From Pseudovibrio sp. Tun.PSC04-5.I4 (GTDB lineage: Bacteria; Pseudomonadota; Alphaproteobacteria; Rhizobiales; Stappiaceae): a stretch of 64,000 bases of DNA. This document shows, one piece after another, positions 1 to 8,889 of this stretch (positions are counted from its first letter, which is position 1; each line of letters opens with the position of its first letter). The notes under the pieces were generated by a model. The model was not told where the DNA came from, ran no database searches, and saw nothing but the letters and a program-made list of their open reading frames with translations. The stretch covers positions 1,137,001-1,201,000 of the forward strand of contig NZ_FNLB01000006.1 in assembly GCF_900104145.1 (NCBI RefSeq), given 5' to 3'. The position numbers and the translations under genes were made by a program.

Positions 1-398
1 TGTAGGCCGCCCTGAATACACACCTCAGTCGCACCGCGAGTCCACGCTTCTTGTGAGCGAGCGACGATCTGCGCAGGTTCAAGCCATTCGGCTTCCGGGT
101 CTTCCGTGCGTTTGGCAAAACCACAAAATTTGCAGCCCATGTAACAAACATTAGTGAAGTTGATGTTCCGATTGACCACGAACCCGACTTGATCGCCATT
201 CGCCCGTTGCCGTAAAGTGTCTGCAACATACGCAATAGCCGGGAACTCGGCAGCACTGGCGCGAAACAAGCATTCGCCTTCAGCCTGTGAAATTTCAATA
301 CCAGCAAGGGCTTTACTCAAAATATCGGAGATAGGTGCACTCAATGGATGAGACGTGAGCCTATCAGAAGTTGATTTCGGGAAACTGTGAAGGGTCAT
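1..398 (-). CDS. cofH: FO synthase subunit 2 (CofH), N-terminal part, cut by window edge
   Basis: Radical-SAM enzyme that works with CofG to make FO (7,8-didemethyl-8-hydroxy-5-deazariboflavin), the chromophore of coenzyme F420 and of some photolyases. 132 codons are visible from the ATG at 398; the rest lies beyond base 1. The cluster-binding triad CxxxCxxC is Cys85, Cys89 and Cys92 (CYMGCKFC), preceded by the family's NINFTN. A GGAGG lies seven bases before the ATG, and the ATG overlaps the cofG stop by four bases (ATGA), so the two are translationally coupled. CofH and CofG are separate proteins here, not the fused FbiC form of actinobacteria. Identity is firm from the motif and the partner; whether the cell makes F420 or only FO cannot be seen. 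Confidence 0.9.
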   Translation of the reverse strand, partial: MTLHSFPKSTSDRLTSHPLSAPISDILSKALAGIEISQAEGECLFRASAAEFPAIAYVADTLRQRANGDQVGFVVNRNINFTNVCYMGCKFCGFAKRTEDPEAEWLEPAQIVARSQEAWTRGATEVCIQGGL

Positions 399-1534
399 AC
401 AGATCCTCCTGTCTGGAGCGTAGCAGAGGTATTCATTTGTTCCCAAAGCCCTTGCGATTTTGAAAGAACGGTTGGATCCACGAACTCGGATTTTTCCGCA
501 AGATAACTTGGGTAAACGGCAAGGCGTTCTTCAAGCGTCTGGCCCGCGAGCTGAGTTGATTTGGAAAGTTCGTCAATCACTGGCCAGCGATGCTGCGGAT
601 TGATGAAATCGATGGTTACAGGTGAGATCCCGCCCCAATCATTGATCCCTGCGCCAAGGTATTCCATGTGCCGCTCACTCAGGTTTGGAGGGGCTTGAAG
701 GCTGATGTCAGGAGAGAGGATCAGGCGCGCAACAGCCAGTGTGCGCAGCATGTCGTCAAGCGTGGGCTCAGGATGGTTTTCCATGCCAATACCCGGTTTT
801 CGTTGGAAATTCTGGATGATAACTTCCTGAATGTGACCGTATTGAGCATGGCTTTCATTAATGGCCTCAAGCGCTTCAATGCGCTCCTCCCATGTCTCAC
901 CAATGCCAATCAACAGACCAGTCGTAAATGGTATTTTTTTCTGACCGGCTCGCTCAAGCGTACGCAAACGTTGAACTGGAGATTTGTCGGGGCAAGCAAA
1001 ATGCGGCTGGCCTTCCTTCATCAGCCGTTTGCTGGTGGTTTCCAGCATCATGCCCATGGAGGCCGCGTAGGGACGAAGCTGATCAATTTCGTCATCGCTA
1101 AGAGTACCCGCATTCACATGCGGGAGCAGGGTGGTTTCAGAGAGGACCATCTCGCAAGCATCCGCCAGATAGCTGGTCATGGAGTTGTAACCAAGCTGGG
1201 CCAAGGCCGCTTTTGCTTGCTCGTATCGCAGCTCAGGTTTTTCACCAAGGCTGAAAAGCAATTCCTTGCAGCTGGTCGCCTCTCCGGCACGTGCAGTTTT
1301 CATCACCTGTTCAAGCGTCATAACGTTGGCTTCGGGAGAACTGGGATGCTTTACGAAAGTGCAGTACGTACATGTATCGCGACACATATTGGTCAGCGGT
1401 ACAAAAACCTTACGGGAGTAGGTGACTGTATTGCCCCAATACTGTTTTTTTAACCAAACGGCCTGTTGCATCAGATTAGCTAAATCTGTGCCCCGTGCGT
1501 TTCCCAGTTGTCGTGCTTGATCAGCTGTCAGCAT
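395..1534 (-). CDS. cofG: FO synthase subunit 1 (CofG), radical SAM
   Basis: Radical-SAM partner of CofH; it closes the deazaflavin ring to give FO (7,8-didemethyl-8-hydroxy-5-deazariboflavin synthase). 379 residues, a normal length for stand-alone CofG. The SAM-cluster motif CRDTCTYC occupies residues 51-58. Downstream are the family's GLLIGIGET and QNFQRKPG segments and a C-terminal WGGISPVT segment. The ATG at 1534 is preceded by GAGAGG nine bases upstream. It is the first gene of a cofG-cofH unit on the minus strand, with an AT-rich 0.8 kb upstream region. No F420 side-chain genes (fbiA/cofE types) or photolyase are in the window, so the final use of FO is unknown. Confidence 0.93.
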   Translation of the reverse strand: MLTADQARQLGNARGTDLANLMQQAVWLKKQYWGNTVTYSRKVFVPLTNMCRDTCTYCTFVKHPSSPEANVMTLEQVMKTARAGEATSCKELLFSLGEKPELRYEQAKAALAQLGYNSMTSYLADACEMVLSETTLLPHVNAGTLSDDEIDQLRPYAASMGMMLETTSKRLMKEGQPHFACPDKSPVQRLRTLERAGQKKIPFTTGLLIGIGETWEERIEALEAINESHAQYGHIQEVIIQNFQRKPGIGMENHPEPTLDDMLRTLAVARLILSPDISLQAPPNLSERHMEYLGAGINDWGGISPVTIDFINPQHRWPVIDELSKSTQLAGQTLEERLAVYPSYLAEKSEFVDPTVLSKSQGLWEQMNTSATLQTGGSV

Positions 1535-2376
1535 AATTTTTTACCTCTCGGTCAAAAAAATATCCGCAACTACCGGTTAGTCAAGTATGAAATATCTACT
1601 AGAGTGAATATTTGTGCTGCGCTGCAAATAAAATGAGCATGAATACAAGCTTATTTCATCACCTAAACTTCATATATAACAATAGTTTCTCCCATTTATA
1701 ATTGTAGTCGCAAGTGCAAACAAACCTTGATGCGTAAATATTTTGCAGCACATGCAAAAATATATGTCTTTTAAAACTGCCGGTTTATTTTGTAAGCAAA
1801 TAGACGGAGTTTGATTCTAGCGAAATCTTGAATTTTCATCGGTTTGACTTAGGAAACTGTGGAGTTTTTATGCCTTTTCCATCTGATTAAACGTTTTGAA
1901 AGAAGGCATCTAAGTGTTTTACCCATTGGAATATCACAAGAAATTCGGAATTCACCTGATGAAAATGATCCATTTCTGATGGTGGGTTGACAGATAATTG
2001 ACTGTTTGGTCCAATTTGCCTCAAGTTTTGGGAGGGGAGTATCCAAGGTTTAAGCTGAATCCAATTGTTGCATGAGCAGGAATGCTCTGCGAGACTGCTA
2101 CTACTATTCCAAATGGGAGAAATAACCCTGCGGGAAAACTATTAAGTTGAATTTGAAGAGGTTTTGGAGCCCTAAAAGAAGGGCTCATTACTTCACAGGT
2201 TCAAGCGTCTTTTTGATGCAACTTGGCTTAGATCCTGAGAAAATCCTCATCAGTTTTCAAAGGCAATTGCTCTGTTTGGAGCGGAAATAGGCATGGCTTG
2301 CCCGCTGAATTTGAATAATCACGGGGACGGGCAATCCAAATAAAGCGGCGTCGAGATGACGTTATCGGAGAGACCT
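1535..2376. other. Intergenic region between cofG and the hydantoin/pyrimidine genes
   Basis: About 840 bases without a convincing gene. The part from 1540 to 1850 is strongly AT-rich and lies upstream of cofG, so it probably holds that promoter. A 65-codon open frame on the minus strand (1849-2046) has no ribosome site or recognisable protein features and I do not call it. I see no tRNA and no strong hairpin. The last 100 bases lead into the amidohydrolase gene and should carry its promoter, but no clear -35/-10 pair stands out. Confidence 0.5.
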
Positions 2377-3648
2377 ATGAGTAGACTTGGCGCAAATCAT
2401 CGCATTAACGGTGATCGATTGTGGAACAGCCTGATGGAGATGGCCCTGATCGGACCTGGCGTCCGCGGTGGCAACAACAGGCAAACCCTCACGGATGAAG
2501 ACGCCGAGGGCCGCAAACTCTTCACCAGATGGTGTGAAGCGGAAGGCATGACCATGCATATTGATAGCATGGGCAACATGTTTGCACGCCATGAGGGAGA
2601 GGACCCAAGTCTGGATCCAATCATGATTGGGTCGCATCTGGATACCCAGCCAACTGGCGGCAAGTATGACGGTGTTCTGGGTGTGCTCGCAGGTCTGGAA
2701 GTGATCCGTTCTATGCGTGAGCGCGGCATAAAAACCAAACGCTCGATTGAGGTTGTAAACTGGACCAACGAAGAAGGAACACGGTTTGCGCCTGCCATGC
2801 TGGCTTCTGGCGTATTTGCAGGCACGCATACACAGGATTGGGCCTATGCCCGTGAAGATGCAGAAGGAAAAACCTTCGGTGATGAGCTGAAACGCATCGG
2901 TTATGTTGGCGACGAACCAGTTGGTGCACGCAAACTGCATGCAATGTTTGAGCTTCACATCGAGCAGGGACCAATTCTGGAAATTGAAGAGAAAGACATT
3001 GGCATCGTCACCCATGGTCAGGGGCTCTGGTGGCTTCAGGTCACGTTAACGGGTAAAGACAGCCACACCGGTTCGACCCCAATGCCAATGCGTAAAAATG
3101 CAGGTCTGGGTATGGCGCGCATTACCGAGTTGGTGCACCAGATTGCCATGGAAAACCAGCCGGAAGCCGTTGGTGCAATTGGTCATTGTGATGTCTATCC
3201 GAACAGCCGCAACGTGATCCCCGGTAAAACCGTTTTCACTATTGATTTCCGCTCTCCGCATCAAAACATTCTGGATGGAATGAAAGCCAAACTGGAAGCT
3301 GAAGCACCAAAAATTGCAGCTGACCTAGGTCTTCAAATTGAGATCGAAGCGGTGGGCCATTTTGATCCGGTGACGTTTGATGATGGATGTGTGTCTGCCA
3401 TTCGTGCAGCTGCCAAGCGCCTTAGCTACTCACATCGCGATATTATTTCCGGAGCAGGGCACGATGCCTGCTGGATCAACCGTGTCGCACCAACTGCAAT
3501 GATCATGTGTCCATGTGTAGGTGGCCTCAGCCACAATGAGGATGAAGAGATCTCCAGAACATGGGCAACAGCAGGCGCTGATGTGCTGTTCCATGCAGTG
3601 CTGGAATACGCTGAAATGAAGCAGGATGCTTCAGAGCCGGCGGAATAA
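2377..3648 (+). CDS. Zn-dependent N-carbamoyl amidohydrolase (M20 family; beta-ureidopropionase / L-carbamoylase type)
   Basis: Hydrolyses the N-carbamoyl group from an N-carbamoyl (beta-)amino acid, giving the amino acid, CO2 and ammonia; with the next gene it forms the last two steps of reductive pyrimidine or hydantoin breakdown. 423 residues from the chosen ATG at 2377, which has GGAGAG seven bases upstream; the ATG at 2356 has no good ribosome site. Metal ligands of the M20/allantoate-amidohydrolase type are visible: His87 in GSHLDT, Asp98 in GGKYDG, and the Glu pair 132-133 in NEEGTRF, with HIEQGPILE further on. The dihydropyrimidinase gene follows after 43 bases. Allantoate amidohydrolase is the alternative reading; the neighbour favours a carbamoyl substrate. 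Confidence 0.85.
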   Translation: MSRLGANHRINGDRLWNSLMEMALIGPGVRGGNNRQTLTDEDAEGRKLFTRWCEAEGMTMHIDSMGNMFARHEGEDPSLDPIMIGSHLDTQPTGGKYDGVLGVLAGLEVIRSMRERGIKTKRSIEVVNWTNEEGTRFAPAMLASGVFAGTHTQDWAYAREDAEGKTFGDELKRIGYVGDEPVGARKLHAMFELHIEQGPILEIEEKDIGIVTHGQGLWWLQVTLTGKDSHTGSTPMPMRKNAGLGMARITELVHQIAMENQPEAVGAIGHCDVYPNSRNVIPGKTVFTIDFRSPHQNILDGMKAKLEAEAPKIAADLGLQIEIEAVGHFDPVTFDDGCVSAIRAAAKRLSYSHRDIISGAGHDACWINRVAPTAMIMCPCVGGLSHNEDEEISRTWATAGADVLFHAVLEYAEMKQDASEPAE

Positions 3649-3691
3649 CCCTCAAAGATCATTGGCCTATTAAAGTTGAGAGACCAACAGT

Positions 3692-5146
3692 ATGACCACA
3701 GTGATTAAAGGCGGCACCGTTGTAACTGCCGACAGAACTTACAAGTCCGATCTGCTGATTGATGGTGGCAAGATCATCGAAATTGGCGAAAATCTCAGTG
3801 GTGACAAAACACTGGATGCCTCTGGCTGTTATGTCATGCCGGGCGGCATCGACCCGCATGTGCATCTGGAAATGCCGTTCATGGGAACGCATTCTGCAGA
3901 CAACTTTGAAATCGGCACCAGAGCAGGCCTGGCTGGCGGAACAACCATGGTGGTGGATTTCTGTCTACCAGCACCCGGCCAGTCCCTGATGGAAGCCCTT
4001 GCCATATGGCAGCAAAAATCAGGCGCAGCTTGCTCGGATTATTCCTACCATATGGCTGTCACATGGTGGGGCGAGCAGGTCTTCAATGAAATGCAGGAAG
4101 TGGTCGATCGCGGCATCAACACGTTCAAGCATTTCATGGCCTACAAAGGCGCCTTGATGGTGGATGACGACGAGATGTTCGCCTCCTTCCAGCGCTGTGC
4201 AGCTTTGGGAGCCATGCCGCTCGTACATGCCGAAAACGGCGATATTGTCGCGACCATGCAGCAAAAATTGCTGGCAGAAGGCAACAGTGGACCCGAAGGA
4301 CATGCCTACTCTCGTCCGCCAGAAGTTGAAGGCGAAGCAGTCAACCGCGCAATCATGATCGCAGATATGGCAGGCGTTCCGCTATACATTGTGCATACAA
4401 GTTGTGAGCAGGCTCACGAGGCCATTCGCCGGGCCCGCCAGAAGGGTATGCGGGTTTATGGCGAACCTCTGATCCAGCACCTGACATTGGACGACAGCGA
4501 ATACGCAAACCCGAATTGGGATCATGCAGCGCAACGCGTTATGTCGCCTCCATTCCGCAATAAAATGCATCAGGATAGCCTTTGGGCCGGTCTTCAGTCT
4601 GGTTCCTTGCAGGTTGTTGCAACAGATCATTGCGCCTTTACGCTGGAGCAAAAACGCTTTGGTCTTGGTGACTTTACCAAGATCCCCAATGGCACAGGCG
4701 GTCTGGAAGACCGTATGCCAATGTTATGGTCAACTGGTGTTCGTACAGGTCGTTTGACTATGAACGAATTCGTTGCTGTCACATCCACCAATATCGCCAA
4801 AATTCTGAATATGTATCCTAAAAAAGGTGCAATTCTTGAAGGGGCGGATGCCGACATCGTTGTTTGGGATCCAAACCGTTCAAAAACAATAACTGCATCC
4901 AATCAGCAATCCTGCGTCGAATACAATGTATTTGAAGGCAAGGAAGTTGTTGGTTTGCCGCGCTTTACGCTCACCCGCGGAAAAGTAGCGATTGAAGAGA
5001 GTACGGTTAAAACCGAACCTGGTCACGGTGAATTTGTTGCCCGCGAGCCCAATGCTGCGGTCAATTCGGCTCTATCGCAATGGAAGGAGATTACAGCGCC
5101 GCGCAAAGTTGAGCGTCGGCCTGAACTCATGCCTGCAGGCGTTTAG
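3692..5146 (+). CDS. hydA: Dihydropyrimidinase / D-hydantoinase
   Basis: Cyclic amidohydrolase that opens dihydrouracil, dihydrothymine or hydantoins to N-carbamoyl compounds, the substrates of the enzyme encoded just upstream. 484 residues, the usual family size. The binuclear zinc site is readable: His56 and His58 (DPHVH), the lysine that becomes carboxylated (Lys152 in MAYKG), His179 (LVHAENGD), a later His in VHTSCEQ and Asp in ATDHCAF. The C-terminal part is the composite beta domain of the urease-like amidohydrolase superfamily. It lies between the carbamoylase and an NCS1 permease, all on the plus strand and probably co-transcribed. No dihydropyrimidine dehydrogenase (preA/preT) is in the window, so the first reductive step must be encoded elsewhere or the natural substrate is a hydantoin. 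Confidence 0.92.
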   Translation: MTTVIKGGTVVTADRTYKSDLLIDGGKIIEIGENLSGDKTLDASGCYVMPGGIDPHVHLEMPFMGTHSADNFEIGTRAGLAGGTTMVVDFCLPAPGQSLMEALAIWQQKSGAACSDYSYHMAVTWWGEQVFNEMQEVVDRGINTFKHFMAYKGALMVDDDEMFASFQRCAALGAMPLVHAENGDIVATMQQKLLAEGNSGPEGHAYSRPPEVEGEAVNRAIMIADMAGVPLYIVHTSCEQAHEAIRRARQKGMRVYGEPLIQHLTLDDSEYANPNWDHAAQRVMSPPFRNKMHQDSLWAGLQSGSLQVVATDHCAFTLEQKRFGLGDFTKIPNGTGGLEDRMPMLWSTGVRTGRLTMNEFVAVTSTNIAKILNMYPKKGAILEGADADIVVWDPNRSKTITASNQQSCVEYNVFEGKEVVGLPRFTLTRGKVAIEESTVKTEPGHGEFVAREPNAAVNSALSQWKEITAPRKVERRPELMPAGV

Positions 5147-5252
5147 CCTGACCACGAAGCATACGATCCGCATGGGTGCGCGGGTCATTTTTTAAAGCAG
5201 CGGGAAATTCAAGAGGGGTACCGCTGCATTTAAAGTGAGGGGGAAATATTAT

Positions 5253-6752
5253 ATGTCAGATTCAACTTTAGGCTCAGCTGGCTCGGTCGTACCAGACGAG
5301 TTTGGTATTATCCATCAGGAACTCGTCGGCATTGACGCCGATCTTTACAACGAAGACCAGTTGCCAACCGCAGCTGTTGCCCGCACATGGAACTGGGTTT
5401 CCATTTCCGCCCTGTGGGTGGGTATGGTCGTTTGTATCCCAACATACATGCTTGCATCCTACTTGATTGGTGCAGGCATGAGCTGGGATCAGGCAGTAAC
5501 AACCATTCTGCTTGCAAACGCTATCGTGCTCATTCCAATGGTTCTCATTGGTCATGCAGGCACAAAATACGGCATTCCGTTCCCGGTTTTGCTGCGCTCA
5601 TCCTTCGGTCCAGCCGGTGCTAAGTTCCCGGCGGTTGCCCGTGGTGTGGTCGCCTGTGGCTGGTTCGGTATTCAGACATGGGTTGGCGGATTGGCCATCT
5701 ATGTCATCCTGAATACCCTCAGTGGTGGGTTGCTGGCAGGTGAGCCGTTGCCTATCCTTGGCATCAATATGGGCCAGTTTGTTTGCTTTATGGCATTCTG
5801 GGGCCTGCATCTGTACTTTATCAGAAACGGCACAGAATCCATCCGTTGGTTGGAAACTTATGCAGCACCGTTCCTACTTGTTATGGGCCTTGCTCTGCTG
5901 GCATGGGCTTATGTAAATGCTGGCGGTTTTGGTGCAATGCTTTCCACGCCAAGCCAGTTTGATGAAGGCATGCCAAAAGAAGGTCAGTTCTGGTCTGTTT
6001 TCTGGCCAAGCCTGACAGGTATGGTGGGCTTTTGGGCAACGCTTGCTCTGAATATTCCCGACTTTACGCGGTATGCAAAAAGCCAGAAGGATCAATTTAT
6101 AGGACAAGTGATAGGCCTTCCAATTCCGATGGCCTTGTTCGCCTTCATTGCCTCCGCAGTGACCTCAGCAACTGTTGTGATCTTTGGCGAAGCAATCTGG
6201 AATCCAATTGATCTGGCAGAAAAAATGGGCGGAATGGGCATCATCATTGCGCTGATTGCACTTGTGGTTGCAACGCTGACAACCAATCTGGCAGCAAACG
6301 TTGTGGCACCAGCTCACGGTTTCTCAAACCTAGCTCCAAAATCCATTAATTTGAGAAGAGGCGGCTACATCACTGCGGTCATTGGTGTTGTGATGTTCCC
6401 TTGGGTGCTTATTGATCACATTCAGGGCTGGTTGATTGCTTACTCAGCTCTGTTGGGTCCAATCGCAGGCATCATGCTGGCAGATTACTACATCCTGCGC
6501 AAAACTAAGTTGATCGTGGAAGATCTCTTCAAGCACAACGGCATCTATTCCGGCTCAAACGGTTGGAACTGGGCTGGTGTGCTGGCATTGGTCATTGGTA
6601 TCCTGCCAAACCTTCCAGGCTTCCTGGCTGGTGTTGGCCTGACAGGGGCGGCTTCTCCATTCTTTGCGATGGTCTACACCTACGCTTGGTTTGTAGGTCT
6701 GTTTGTTGCCGGTCTTGCCTACCTGATCCTTGCGAAGATCCTGAACAAATAG
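5253..6752 (+). CDS. NCS1-family nucleobase/hydantoin permease
   Basis: Twelve-helix inner-membrane cation symporter of the NCS1 (nucleobase:cation symporter-1) family, here most likely importing uracil, thymine, allantoin or a hydantoin for the two hydrolases encoded upstream. 499 residues. Family hallmarks include GHAGTKYGIPFPVLLRSSFG near residue 100, the GWFGIQTWVGG helix and a NLAANVVAP helix. A GTG at 5235 would add six residues, but the ATG at 5253 has a GAGGGGG ribosome site ten bases upstream and is preferred. A rho-independent-type hairpin follows the stop (6781-6813). The exact nucleobase cannot be deduced from sequence by eye. Confidence 0.88.
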   Translation: MSDSTLGSAGSVVPDEFGIIHQELVGIDADLYNEDQLPTAAVARTWNWVSISALWVGMVVCIPTYMLASYLIGAGMSWDQAVTTILLANAIVLIPMVLIGHAGTKYGIPFPVLLRSSFGPAGAKFPAVARGVVACGWFGIQTWVGGLAIYVILNTLSGGLLAGEPLPILGINMGQFVCFMAFWGLHLYFIRNGTESIRWLETYAAPFLLVMGLALLAWAYVNAGGFGAMLSTPSQFDEGMPKEGQFWSVFWPSLTGMVGFWATLALNIPDFTRYAKSQKDQFIGQVIGLPIPMALFAFIASAVTSATVVIFGEAIWNPIDLAEKMGGMGIIIALIALVVATLTTNLAANVVAPAHGFSNLAPKSINLRRGGYITAVIGVVMFPWVLIDHIQGWLIAYSALLGPIAGIMLADYYILRKTKLIVEDLFKHNGIYSGSNGWNWAGVLALVIGILPNLPGFLAGVGLTGAASPFFAMVYTYAWFVGLFVAGLAYLILAKILNK

Positions 6753-6780
6753 GGTCTGCGCAAATCAGAAGACACCACAA

Positions 6781-6813
6781 GAAGCGGCGGCATCATGCAC
6801 GCCGCTTCTTTTT
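6781..6813 (+). terminator. Intrinsic terminator after the NCS1 permease gene
   Basis: Arms GAAGCGGC and GCCGCTTC around a 12-base loop, followed by a run of T. It separates the permease gene from the DUF1330 gene, so the latter is reached by read-through or has its own promoter. Confidence 0.75.
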
Positions 6814-6834
6814 CTTAAAACGAAGGAAACCGGA

Positions 6835-7122
6835 ATGCCTAAAGCCTATTGGATCGCACACGTTACCGTAACAAACCCAGAGCCATACAAACTTTACGCA
6901 GATGGCGCGTCAGCGGCCTTTAAAAAGTACAACGCCAATGTGCTCGCGCGCGGCGGTAAGTTTGAAGACCTTGAAGGCGACAATCACCCGCGCAATGTGG
7001 TTATTGAGTTTGAAGACATGGAAACTGCATTGGCTTGTTACAACAGTGATGAGTATCAGGAAGCGAAGACGCATCGCGAAAACGCCGGTATCGCGAATAT
7101 CGTGATCGTAGAAGGTGCATAA
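6835..7122 (+). CDS. DUF1330 small protein
   Basis: 95-residue protein of the DUF1330 family, a ferredoxin-like (dimeric alpha/beta barrel) fold of unknown reaction. Recognisable features are the N-terminal PKAYWIAHVTV strand, the ARGGKFEDLEG turn and the FEDMETALACYNSDEYQ segment typical of the family. The ATG at 6835 has a GAAGGA ribosome site. It sits just downstream of the pyrimidine/hydantoin genes but behind a terminator hairpin. Many DUF1330 genes lie next to catabolic operons; a role in the same pathway is a guess from position only. Confidence 0.85.
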   Translation: MPKAYWIAHVTVTNPEPYKLYADGASAAFKKYNANVLARGGKFEDLEGDNHPRNVVIEFEDMETALACYNSDEYQEAKTHRENAGIANIVIVEGA

Positions 7123-7146
7123 CTCACCACGTTCAATGCAAAAAAA

Positions 7147-7177
7147 GAGCCGCTGCGATAAAACAGCGGCTCTTTTT
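7147..7177. terminator. Bidirectional intrinsic terminator between convergent genes
   Basis: Perfect 9-base arms GAGCCGCTG (7147-7155) and CAGCGGCTC (7164-7172) with T-runs on both strands. It serves the DUF1330 gene on the plus strand and the acyl-CoA ligase gene on the minus strand. Confidence 0.85.
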
Positions 7178-7194
7178 ATAAGTGTGTGCCTAAT

Positions 7195-8829
7195 CTAATG
7201 ATTGCGCAGCTCACGGCGCAAAATTTTACCAACGGTTGACTTCGGAAGTTCCTCCAAAAACTCAACATGCTTAGGCACCTTGTAGGCGGCCATGGCATCA
7301 TGACAGTACGCCTTAATAGATTCCGGCGTCACATCCTCGCTGCTGCGCACTACAAACGCCTTAACAGCCTCGCCTGTGCGCTCATCCGATGTGCCCGCAA
7401 CAGCAACTTCCACCACGCCTTTGATTTCGGCAATCACCGCCTCAACCTCCGCTGGATAGACGTTGAAACCGGAAACCAGCACCATGTCCTTCTTGCGATC
7501 AACGATCTTGAAGTTGTTGCGTTTGTCCATGATCGCCACATCGCCAGTGCGGAAGAAACCGTCTGGCGTCATTGCATCCGCAGTCGCCTCGGGCTTGCGC
7601 CAGTAGCCCTGCATGATCTGCGGACCGCGCACACATAGCTCTCCCGGTTGACCCGGTTCAACTTCCTTGTCATCGCTATCAAGCAATTTGATCTCGGTCA
7701 GCGGCATGACCTGCCCGACAGTCTCTGTAAACTCGGTACTATCAAACGGGTTCACAGAAAGGATAGGCGAGGTCTCACTGAGGCCATACCCCTCTATGAT
7801 ATGGTGACCGGTAATCTTCTTCCATTTATCTGAGATCGCGCGTTGAATGGCAGAGCCACCACCCATGGCAAAGCTGTAATTGCTGAAGTCCAGCTCATCG
7901 AAGCCAGGTGTATGCAGAAGGCCGTTAAACAGCGTGTTGACACCGGTAATCACACTGAATTTGCATTTGCCAAGCTCTGCCACAAAACCGGGCATATCCC
8001 TTGGGTTTGTAATCAGAACGTTTTTAGAGCCAAGCCAGTAGAACGACAGACAATTCACCATCAACGCAAAGATGTGGTAGAGCGGCAAAGCGGTGATGAC
8101 GATTTCTTCGCCAGCAGACATAAAGCCCTCTGTTGCAGCATCAAACTGCATGACGTTGGCAACCAGATTGCCGTGACTGAGTGCTGCGCCCTTGGAAAGG
8201 CCTGTCGTGCCACCTGTATACTGCAGGAAAATCAGATCTGCTGAATCAATTGGTGGTGCCGTGAACTCCAGCTTCTCACCCTTAGTGATAATATGGTTCA
8301 CAGTATCGCGTTCAACGAACATGTCATGGGCCGGTGGCGAAGGTAGATCAACGCCGGAGGCATCTCCAACATTCGCGATTATGACGTTCTCAACGGAAGT
8401 ATCGTCAATAACCTCTGCCAATGTCCCGCTAGAGCCAGAAAAGACAAAAACCGTTTGCGTATCTGCATCGTTGAGCTGGTGTTTCAACTCACGGGGGGTA
8501 TAGAGCGGGTTGACGTTCACTTGAACCAGCCCGGCTCGCATAATTCCAAACATCACCACCGGAAAGGCGAGGATGTTTGGCAGCATGATAGCAACGCGAT
8601 CACCCTTTTTCAGGCCAAGGTCATTTTGCAGATAGGCCGCAACGGCACGTGATTTTTTATCTACCTCTGCGAATGTCAGCGACTGGCCAAAATTGGTAAA
8701 TGCCACATGATCTGTAAAACGGCTATTTGCCTCTTCAAATATCTCAACAACAGATCTGTAGGCATTCACGTTGATTGGTTTCGTGAACACCGTTTTTGTT
8801 CTTGTCAGAACGCTCAGTGTATCAGTCAT
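7195..8829 (-). CDS. Long-chain/medium-chain acyl-CoA ligase (FadD-like, AMP-forming)
   Basis: Cytoplasmic or membrane-associated enzyme that activates a carboxylic acid to its CoA thioester through an acyl-adenylate. 544 residues from the ATG at 8829, which has GGGAGGA five bases upstream; a TTG at 8841 would overlap that site. All ANL-superfamily motifs are present: YTGGTTGLSKG (P-loop), EGYGLSETSP, FRTGDVA, VDRKKDMVLVSGFNVYP (hinge) and the C-terminal catalytic lysine in STVGKILRREL. A TetR-type regulator gene follows upstream on the same strand, and a divergent TRAP carrier with an amidase lies beyond. The substrate could be a fatty or aryl acid released by that amidase (inference). Confidence 0.88.
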   Translation of the reverse strand: MTDTLSVLTRTKTVFTKPINVNAYRSVVEIFEEANSRFTDHVAFTNFGQSLTFAEVDKKSRAVAAYLQNDLGLKKGDRVAIMLPNILAFPVVMFGIMRAGLVQVNVNPLYTPRELKHQLNDADTQTVFVFSGSSGTLAEVIDDTSVENVIIANVGDASGVDLPSPPAHDMFVERDTVNHIITKGEKLEFTAPPIDSADLIFLQYTGGTTGLSKGAALSHGNLVANVMQFDAATEGFMSAGEEIVITALPLYHIFALMVNCLSFYWLGSKNVLITNPRDMPGFVAELGKCKFSVITGVNTLFNGLLHTPGFDELDFSNYSFAMGGGSAIQRAISDKWKKITGHHIIEGYGLSETSPILSVNPFDSTEFTETVGQVMPLTEIKLLDSDDKEVEPGQPGELCVRGPQIMQGYWRKPEATADAMTPDGFFRTGDVAIMDKRNNFKIVDRKKDMVLVSGFNVYPAEVEAVIAEIKGVVEVAVAGTSDERTGEAVKAFVVRSSEDVTPESIKAYCHDAMAAYKVPKHVEFLEELPKSTVGKILRRELRNH

Positions 8830-8889
8830 AATTCCTCCCAAAAATTAAAACTTCTACTTGTATGTTAGTCCATATTCGCGCAAAACGCT

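Noticed and set aside
668..1453. Long plus-strand open frame opposite cofG
   Set aside because: Antisense to a clear radical-SAM gene, no ribosome site and no recognisable domains; shadow of cofG codon use.
1849..2046. 65-codon minus-strand open frame
   Set aside because: No ribosome site, low-complexity AT-rich context and no recognisable features.
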